DNA of 64,000 nt, from assembly GCA_024635995.1 (NCBI GenBank), contig JAGXHW010000006.1:1-64000 (forward strand). Reading direction: 5' to 3'. The notes below the pieces were generated by a model. That model did not search any database. It was not told the DNA's origin and worked only from the letters and a program-made list of their open reading frames with translations. Below, one piece after another: positions 58,596-64,000 of the stretch; position 1 is the first letter of the stretch; each line of letters opens with the position of its first letter. The position numbers and the translations under genes are program-made. Origin of the DNA: Clostridiaceae bacterium. Lineage in GTDB: Bacteria; Bacillota; Clostridia; Peptostreptococcales; Tindalliaceae.

Positions 58596-59420
58596 ATGTT
58601 GACACCACTTGAAATGGTTAATGAAACCACCGCGTTTTTAAAGGAAAAAGTAAAAGAACCACCCACCATTGGCTGTATTTTGGGGTCAGGTTTGGGAGAT
58701 TTGGCGGACCAGGTGATTGACCGTGTTGTTGTACCTTATGATACGATTCCCCATTTTCCCACCTCAACTGTAGAAGGGCATGCCGGTCAGCTGGTCTTTG
58801 GACGACTGGAGGGAAAACCCGTGGTCATGATGCAGGGTCGCTTTCATTATTATGAAGGCTATACCATGCAACAGGTTACTTACCCGGTTCGTGTGATGAA
58901 AGCTCTGGGAGTAAACCATCTCATCGTGACCAATGCCTGCGGCGGCTTGAACAAAAACTTCTATGCCGGAGGATTAATGCTCATCACAGATCATCTGAAC
59001 TTGACAGGCGACAACCCGTTGATTGGCGCTAATGTGAATGAATGGGGACCCCGTTTCCCTGACATGTCCAATGCTTATGACAAAAATCTTCGCACCAAAG
59101 TAATGGAAGTGGCCTACGCCCTAGACGTTGAGTTGTTTGAAGGTGTCTACGCCTCGATCAGTGGCCCCAACTACATGGCCAGGGCTGAGCTTACCATGCT
59201 CACCACCATGGGGGCAGATGTAGTGGGTATGTCAACCGCACCGGAAGTGATCGTAGCCAATCATACAGGCCTTAAGGTGGTTGGCATCTCCTGCATCACT
59301 GATATGGCTGTGCCTGATACCCTGGTCAGTATCTCCCATCAGGAGGTTATGGAAATAGCAGAACAAACCAAACCCACTTTTATGAAGCTGGTAAAAGCTG
59401 TGGTTAAAGAAGTTCTGTAA
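58596..59420 (+). CDS. Purine nucleoside phosphorylase, paralogue 2 (altered base pocket)
   Basis: The protein is 274 aa with AAAAGGAGG upstream. It shares the PNP fold and motifs with its neighbour (GSGLGDLADQV, HFPTSTVEGHAGQL, QGRFHYYEGYT). The two base-recognition positions differ: Met194 (GPNYMARAE) replaces Glu, and Asp236 (CITDMAVPD) replaces Asn. An Asp at this place allows 6-aminopurines in engineered human PNP, and MTA phosphorylases also have Asp there. Adenosine-type or methylthioadenosine-type substrates are therefore possible. Confidence 0.85.
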   Translation: MLTPLEMVNETTAFLKEKVKEPPTIGCILGSGLGDLADQVIDRVVVPYDTIPHFPTSTVEGHAGQLVFGRLEGKPVVMMQGRFHYYEGYTMQQVTYPVRVMKALGVNHLIVTNACGGLNKNFYAGGLMLITDHLNLTGDNPLIGANVNEWGPRFPDMSNAYDKNLRTKVMEVAYALDVELFEGVYASISGPNYMARAELTMLTTMGADVVGMSTAPEVIVANHTGLKVVGISCITDMAVPDTLVSISHQEVMEIAEQTKPTFMKLVKAVVKEVL

Positions 59421-59484
59421 AAGATCATTCTAATAAGAGAAGGAGTTTTTCAAATCATACTTAAACAGATAAGGAGTAGTAATG

Positions 59485-60792
59485 ATGAGAATGCTTGATA
59501 TCATTCATAAAAAACGTGAGGGCTTGGAACTGACCCCTGAAGAAATTCAGTTTTTTGTCAAAGGGGTCACAGACGAAACCATTCCCGATTACCAAACGGC
59601 TGCTTTTTTGATGACAGTGGTGTTCCAGGGGATGAACTCCAAAGAAACCGCCCTGTTAACAGAAGCCATGATGCACTCCGGTGACACCATCGATTTGTCC
59701 TCCATCCAGGGCATTAAAGTGGACAAACACAGCACAGGCGGCGTGGGGGATAAAACCACCATCGCTCTGGGCCCCATGGTAGCTTCCTGTGGCGTACCAG
59801 TGGCCAAAATGTCCGGCCGTGGTTTAGGCCATACCGGGGGCACCATTGACAAGCTGGAATCCTTTCCAGGCTTTCAGACGTCATTACCCATCGAACGGTT
59901 CATCCAACAGGTCAATGACATTAAAGTAGCCGTAGCAGGCCAAACGGCCAACCTTGCACCGGCAGATAAAAAGCTGTACGCCTTGCGGGATGTGACGGAC
60001 ACCATCGAAAACATTTCCCTCATTGCCGGCAGTATTATGTCCAAAAAACTGGCTTCCGGGGCAGACGCCATTGTGCTGGATGTGAAAACCGGCAGTGGTG
60101 CCTTTATGAAAACCAGGGAAGATGCTGTGGCTTTAGGAAAGGCCATGGTGGAAATAGGCGACCACATGGGCCGTGAAACCGTGGCAGTGGTCACGGACAT
60201 GGACCAGCCCTTAGGACTGGCCGTGGGCAACATCCTGGAAGTGAAGGAAGCCATTGATGTATTAAAAGGTCAGGGACCTGATGACATTACTGAACTTTGT
60301 GTTCACCTAGGGGCCTGGATGCTGGTGCTTGGTAAAAAAGCCGGTAACCTGGAAGAAGGAGAACAGGCCATGCAGGACAGCATTTCTTCCGGCAGAGCCC
60401 TGGAGAGAATGAAACAGTTTGTGTCCAGCCAAGGGGGAGACAGTGGTTATGTGGAAGATCCCTCCCTGTTCCCTGCGACTAAGCATATGCTTGAAGTAAA
60501 AGCGACTTCAACAGGCATCGTAACCCAGATTGATGCTGAAAACATTGGCCGGGCTGCGCTGATTTTGGGAGCAGGCCGTGAGAATAAAGACAGCGTCATC
60601 GATTTATCGGTAGGTGTTCTCCTGCATAAAAAAACAGGTGACCCGGTGGAAAAGGACGAACCTCTGGTTACACTGCACGCCAACGATTTGGAAAAAGCGA
60701 AAGAAGCCGAAGCCGTTGTACTGGAAGCCTACAGCATTGGCCAGGAACAGCCTGCAAAGAAGCCATTGATTATCGAAGTAATACAGGCATAA
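59485..60792 (+). CDS. pdp: Pyrimidine-nucleoside phosphorylase
   Basis: The protein is 435 aa. The ATG at 59485 is eight bases after AAGGAG; the ATG at 59482 is an alternative. Motifs are KHSTGGVGDKTTIALGPMVA, KMSGRGLGHTGGTIDKLESF (the family signature) and DVKTGSGAFMKTREDA. The C-terminal domain of about 100 aa is of the PyNP type. It cleaves uridine and thymidine with phosphate, completing the salvage operon. Confidence 0.95.
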   Translation: MRMLDIIHKKREGLELTPEEIQFFVKGVTDETIPDYQTAAFLMTVVFQGMNSKETALLTEAMMHSGDTIDLSSIQGIKVDKHSTGGVGDKTTIALGPMVASCGVPVAKMSGRGLGHTGGTIDKLESFPGFQTSLPIERFIQQVNDIKVAVAGQTANLAPADKKLYALRDVTDTIENISLIAGSIMSKKLASGADAIVLDVKTGSGAFMKTREDAVALGKAMVEIGDHMGRETVAVVTDMDQPLGLAVGNILEVKEAIDVLKGQGPDDITELCVHLGAWMLVLGKKAGNLEEGEQAMQDSISSGRALERMKQFVSSQGGDSGYVEDPSLFPATKHMLEVKATSTGIVTQIDAENIGRAALILGAGRENKDSVIDLSVGVLLHKKTGDPVEKDEPLVTLHANDLEKAKEAEAVVLEAYSIGQEQPAKKPLIIEVIQA

Positions 60793-60846
60793 CAATAACC
60801 AGGATAAATTTCATTATTTACATCTATCTAATCAATAGGTATCTGC

Positions 60847-60867
60847 CTCCAAATAGTACATTTGGAG
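60847..60867. terminator. Hairpin after pdp, possible terminator
   Basis: CTCCAAAT (60847-60854) pairs with ATTTGGAG (60860-60867). No T run follows, so termination is uncertain. Confidence 0.35.
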
Positions 60868-60918
60868 CATCTACTTATGGATAACGGGTTTATGTCACAA
60901 AACTAAGGGGGCAGTTTC

Positions 60919-63591
60919 ATGAAACTGATCACCAGCCATCAGAATCTGGATTTTGACGGGTTGGCCAGCATGGTGGCCTGTTCAAAACTTTATCCAGAGG
61001 CCATGATGGCTTTTTCCGGTAATCTTGAACAGGAAGTGAAGCGGTTTTACAGCTTCTACAAGAACGTACTTCCCATTAAATTTTCCAATAAAATCAAAGT
61101 TGAACACGTAGAAGAGCTGATCCTGGTGGACATCCATACCTCCGACCGCATCGGTAAATTTGACGAGATCATCGAAAGGGTGCCCATTACTATCTATGAC
61201 CATCATTTCCCCAACGACAAGGCCATACCCGGGGCCAATCTCTTTATGAAACCCTACGGTGCCAACGTGACCAATATCATCGAAAATATCATTGAAAAGG
61301 ACATCCCCATCAATCCCTTTGAAGCCACCCTCTTTGCCCTGGGAATTTACGCGGATACCAACTGTTTAACCTTCAGCAACACCACCAGTCACGACGCCCA
61401 TGCGGTGGCCTGGCTGCTGGAAAAAGAAGCTAATCTGGAAATTGTCAATGAATACATCCGGGATGCCTGGAGCCACGAACATGAAACCATTTTTTCCATT
61501 ATGCTGGAGAACGCTGTTACCTACGACATTAATCAATTTCGCATTGGCATATCCATCTATGAAAGTGATGATTTCGTCAGTGAAATCAGCATCATCGCCA
61601 ACAAAATGCTGGAAGTGCTGCGTGCTGACGCTGTTTTTATGATTGTGCGGCTGGAAAATCGCTGCTACATTATTGGCAGAAGCCTTGAAAACAATATCAA
61701 CATCCCTTATGTATTGGAAAAATTCGAAGGGGCTGGTCACCCCCGAGCCGCTTCCGCCATCATTAAGGACGGAAAGCCACAGGAACTGAAAGCATTGCTT
61801 TTAACCGAACTGGAAGAGAAGGTAAAACCCCAGGTGGTGGCCCGGGAGATCATGAGTAAACCTGTAAAAACCATTGAGGAGCAGATCACCATTGATGAAG
61901 CCAACCGCATTTTGCTTCGCTATGGTCATACGGGTATGCCGGTAATGAATAAACAGCAGAAAATATGCGGCATTATTTCACGCACAGACATTGAAAAAGC
62001 TGTCAATCACAAACTGGGTCAAGCACCAGTGAAAGCCTTCATGAACCAGGACGTGATCAGTGTTCACCCTTCCACCTCCGTCACTGATATCAATGAGTTG
62101 CTGGTAACCCATAACATTGGAAGACTGCCTGTCATCGACAAGGGTGAATTGGTGGGCATTGTGACGCGGACTGATTTGTTGAAATACCTTCATGGCAGTC
62201 ATACCTCCTATTGGTACCAGAAAATATTCCTTGATTCAGAACAGGAATCCTTCAGTTGCAAACATGCCCTGGAACAGCTCTCCAAAAACATTTATGACCT
62301 TTTGATCACCGCTGGCAAAGTAGGGGATGAATTGGACCAAAAAGTGTACGTGGTGGGCGGATTCGTTCGGGACCTTCTTCTCCGGGCGGACAATTGGGAC
62401 ATCGACTTCGTAACAGAGGGAGACGGCATTGCTTTTGCCAAAGCCCTTCACCAGATAGTTGGAGGTAAACTGACCCTGCACCATCAATTTGAAACAGCTG
62501 TCATTCGACTCAACAGCCACATAACCCTGGACGTGGTCACTGCCCGTCGTGAATATTATGAATATCCTGCAGCGTTGCCGAAAGTGGAAAAAAGTAATAT
62601 CTGGAGCGATTTGTTCCGTAGGGATTTCACCATTAACTGCATGGCTATCAGTCTCAATGCCAACGATTTTGGGGAGATGATTGACTATTTTGGCGGCATG
62701 AAAGACCTTCAGAATAAGATGATTCGGGTGTTATACAATCTCAGCTTTATCGAGGACCCCACCCGCATTTTTCGGGCTGTCCGGTTTGCTTCCCGACTGG
62801 GTTTTACCCTGGAAACCTCAACCAGACAATTTTTGGAGCAATCCCTTCAAAACGATATGGTGACACGCCTCAGCAACGACAGGATACGTGAGGAAATGCT
62901 GCACCTGATCAGAGAGCAGGATTTTCTTCACAGAAGCATTGCCCTGATGCAGGAATTGGGTGTGTTTAAGGCATTGCACCCTGATTTTCTCGTTGGTGAA
63001 ACCACCCTGAGCCGGATGAAAAACATCCGCTTTTCCATGGAGGGCTTTCGACAATTATCACCTGCCTCCTTTAACCCCACCGTGGTCATGTTGCTGCAAC
63101 TGATGAGCGAAGTGAAGCCACAATCCCTGAAAACAGTGGCGCAAATGCTCATAGCCAACCAGACCCTCATCGACCAGATGGTTACCTCCATGGAGAAACG
63201 AAAAGTAATCTATGATACATTACAAAAAGATGAAGTGGACAGTTACAGAATTTACCAAATGTTGAAACCTCATACAGAAGAAGCTCTGGTTTTTTTCTAC
63301 AATGACTCAGACGACCCTTACATCCGACATTACATTGCCTATTACCTATTGAAATTACGGAATATCCAATTGCGCATCACAGGCAATGACCTGCAAGAGA
63401 TGGGTATAAAACCAGGACCTGTTTATAAACGCATTCTGGAGAACGTGCTGAAAGCCAAGGTGTTAGGACGTATTTATGACCGTGACGGTGAACTACAGTA
63501 TGCAGAAAACCTGTATCAACGGATGAAATCCAATGAGTTGTTGATGAAAGATGGATTTTTAGACAGAAAAGAAGCAAATAATGACGCATAA
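60919..63591 (+). CDS. DHH phosphoesterase-CBS-tRNA nucleotidyltransferase fusion
   Basis: The protein is 890 aa. Residues 1-300 are a DHH/DHHA1 phosphoesterase (HQNLDFDGLAS, VDIHTSD, YDHHF, GAGHPRAAS). Residues 305-430 are two CBS domains (AREIMSKPVKTIEEQITIDE, VKAFMNQDVISVHPSTSVTD). From about 465 it is a class II poly(A)/CCA nucleotidyltransferase (GGFVRDLLLRADNWDIDFVT, FRRDFTINCMAISL, EDPTRIFRAVRFASRLGF). This layout is known in Clostridia and others, where the enzyme adds A or CCA to tRNA 3' ends. The DHH part may degrade short RNA or a cyclic dinucleotide. Confidence 0.92.
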   Translation: MKLITSHQNLDFDGLASMVACSKLYPEAMMAFSGNLEQEVKRFYSFYKNVLPIKFSNKIKVEHVEELILVDIHTSDRIGKFDEIIERVPITIYDHHFPNDKAIPGANLFMKPYGANVTNIIENIIEKDIPINPFEATLFALGIYADTNCLTFSNTTSHDAHAVAWLLEKEANLEIVNEYIRDAWSHEHETIFSIMLENAVTYDINQFRIGISIYESDDFVSEISIIANKMLEVLRADAVFMIVRLENRCYIIGRSLENNINIPYVLEKFEGAGHPRAASAIIKDGKPQELKALLLTELEEKVKPQVVAREIMSKPVKTIEEQITIDEANRILLRYGHTGMPVMNKQQKICGIISRTDIEKAVNHKLGQAPVKAFMNQDVISVHPSTSVTDINELLVTHNIGRLPVIDKGELVGIVTRTDLLKYLHGSHTSYWYQKIFLDSEQESFSCKHALEQLSKNIYDLLITAGKVGDELDQKVYVVGGFVRDLLLRADNWDIDFVTEGDGIAFAKALHQIVGGKLTLHHQFETAVIRLNSHITLDVVTARREYYEYPAALPKVEKSNIWSDLFRRDFTINCMAISLNANDFGEMIDYFGGMKDLQNKMIRVLYNLSFIEDPTRIFRAVRFASRLGFTLETSTRQFLEQSLQNDMVTRLSNDRIREEMLHLIREQDFLHRSIALMQELGVFKALHPDFLVGETTLSRMKNIRFSMEGFRQLSPASFNPTVVMLLQLMSEVKPQSLKTVAQMLIANQTLIDQMVTSMEKRKVIYDTLQKDEVDSYRIYQMLKPHTEEALVFFYNDSDDPYIRHYIAYYLLKLRNIQLRITGNDLQEMGIKPGPVYKRILENVLKAKVLGRIYDRDGELQYAENLYQRMKSNELLMKDGFLDRKEANNDA

Positions 63592-63692
63592 AGCTGTGTT
63601 TTGGGTTATACTATTATAGTAGTGTTTTGAAAATTCTACTGAAAAAATACAGAATTGGTACTGAAAGAAAAACATACTATAGGAGGAAATGC

Positions 63693-64000
63693 ATGTTTAA
63701 TTTTGATTTAGCCCGCATGATTTACGTACTGCCGGGAATCCTGCTGGCCCTAACCGTCCATGAATTTTCCCATGGCTACGTCGCTTATATGATTGGTGAT
63801 TCAACTGCCAAGAACCAAGGCCGTTTAACCCTGAACCCCATTGCTCATATCGACCCACTGGGATTTCTCATGCTCATGTTTGCCGGCTTCGGCTGGGCCA
63901 AACCGGTGCCTGTGAACCCCTATCTTTTTGACATTGACCGTCGAAAGGGCACATTGATGGTTTCTTTGGCAGGACCTGTTTCAAACATCATCATGGCCAT
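63693..64000 (+). CDS. Site-2 protease-like M50 family membrane peptidase (partial)
   Basis: The ATG is after AGGAGG, and the gene runs off the window end after 102 codons. HEFSHG (His23, Glu24, His27) is the zinc-binding HExxH motif in the first membrane helix, followed by QGRLTLNPIAHIDPLG and AGFGWAKPVPVNP. These features define the short M50B/YdbS-like rhomboid-unrelated Firmicute family. The substrate is unknown. Confidence 0.9.
   Translation, partial: MFNFDLARMIYVLPGILLALTVHEFSHGYVAYMIGDSTAKNQGRLTLNPIAHIDPLGFLMLMFAGFGWAKPVPVNPYLFDIDRRKGTLMVSLAGPVSNIIMA

Noticed and set aside
1-64000. CRISPR arrays, tRNA and rRNA genes
   Set aside because: No regularly spaced repeats, CCA-ended cloverleaf or rRNA core sequence was noticed while reading; not checked with dedicated software.

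Overview
The window looks like a chromosomal segment of an anaerobic Firmicute of the class Clostridia, probably a salt- or alkali-tolerant one. The reasons are the strong AGGAGG ribosome sites, frequent TTG/GTG starts, a CD1247-type zinc-ribbon protein, Asp23/Gls24, the order nusB-xseA-xseB-ispA-dxs-tlyA-argR-recN, and an OLE RNA with its membrane partner OapA in that operon. I cannot name the species from sequence alone. No rRNA, tRNA or CRISPR array was seen.

Layout. 1-500: REP-like repeats and the 5' stub of a REP-associated (Y1) transposase. 500-2100: three small membrane or exported proteins of unknown function. 2100-8500: a decayed prophage-like block (CI-like and Cro-like regulators, SMC/SbcC-like ATPase, a frameshifted replisome organizer, a frameshifted M15 peptidase). 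It also holds the YvrJ/DUF2922/DUF1659 cassette and a strongly folded RNA candidate. 8700-24730: a type IV pilus locus. It has two minor-pilin cassettes, the prepilin peptidase PilD, PilM, PilN and two PilO paralogues with different C-terminal domains, one of them S-layer homology (SLH). Three PAS/GGDEF/HD-GYP proteins of cyclic-di-GMP signalling sit between the cassettes. The extension and retraction motors are not in the window.

24800-29010: a shikimate-pathway operon (chorismate mutase-shikimate kinase fusion, type I dehydroquinate dehydratase, MFS transporter, shikimate dehydrogenase). A leader peptide rich in Phe, Trp and Tyr codons, with competing antiterminator and terminator hairpins, precedes it; this is a classical attenuator. 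29069-39560: a LysR regulator divergent from a seven-gene cluster. The cluster encodes an HMG-CoA-lyase-like enzyme, an acylating aldehyde dehydrogenase, a ThDP enzyme, a TIM-barrel isomerase-like protein, a second shikimate-dehydrogenase-like protein and a three-part TRAP transporter. It reads as an uncharacterised catabolic route for an imported (hydroxy)carboxylate, possibly a quinate- or shikimate-type ring acid, and is my best candidate for a new system.

39690-54400: housekeeping genes (Xaa-Pro peptidase, EF-P, Asp23, NusB, a TsaD-like protein, exonuclease VII, IspA, DUF212, OLE RNA, OapA, Dxs, TlyA, ArgR, RecN, RecX). 54540-64000: NUDIX hydrolase, XerD-like recombinase, a nucleoside-salvage set (DeoB, two purine nucleoside phosphorylases, pyrimidine nucleoside phosphorylase), a DHH-CBS-tRNA nucleotidyltransferase fusion and the start of an M50 protease.
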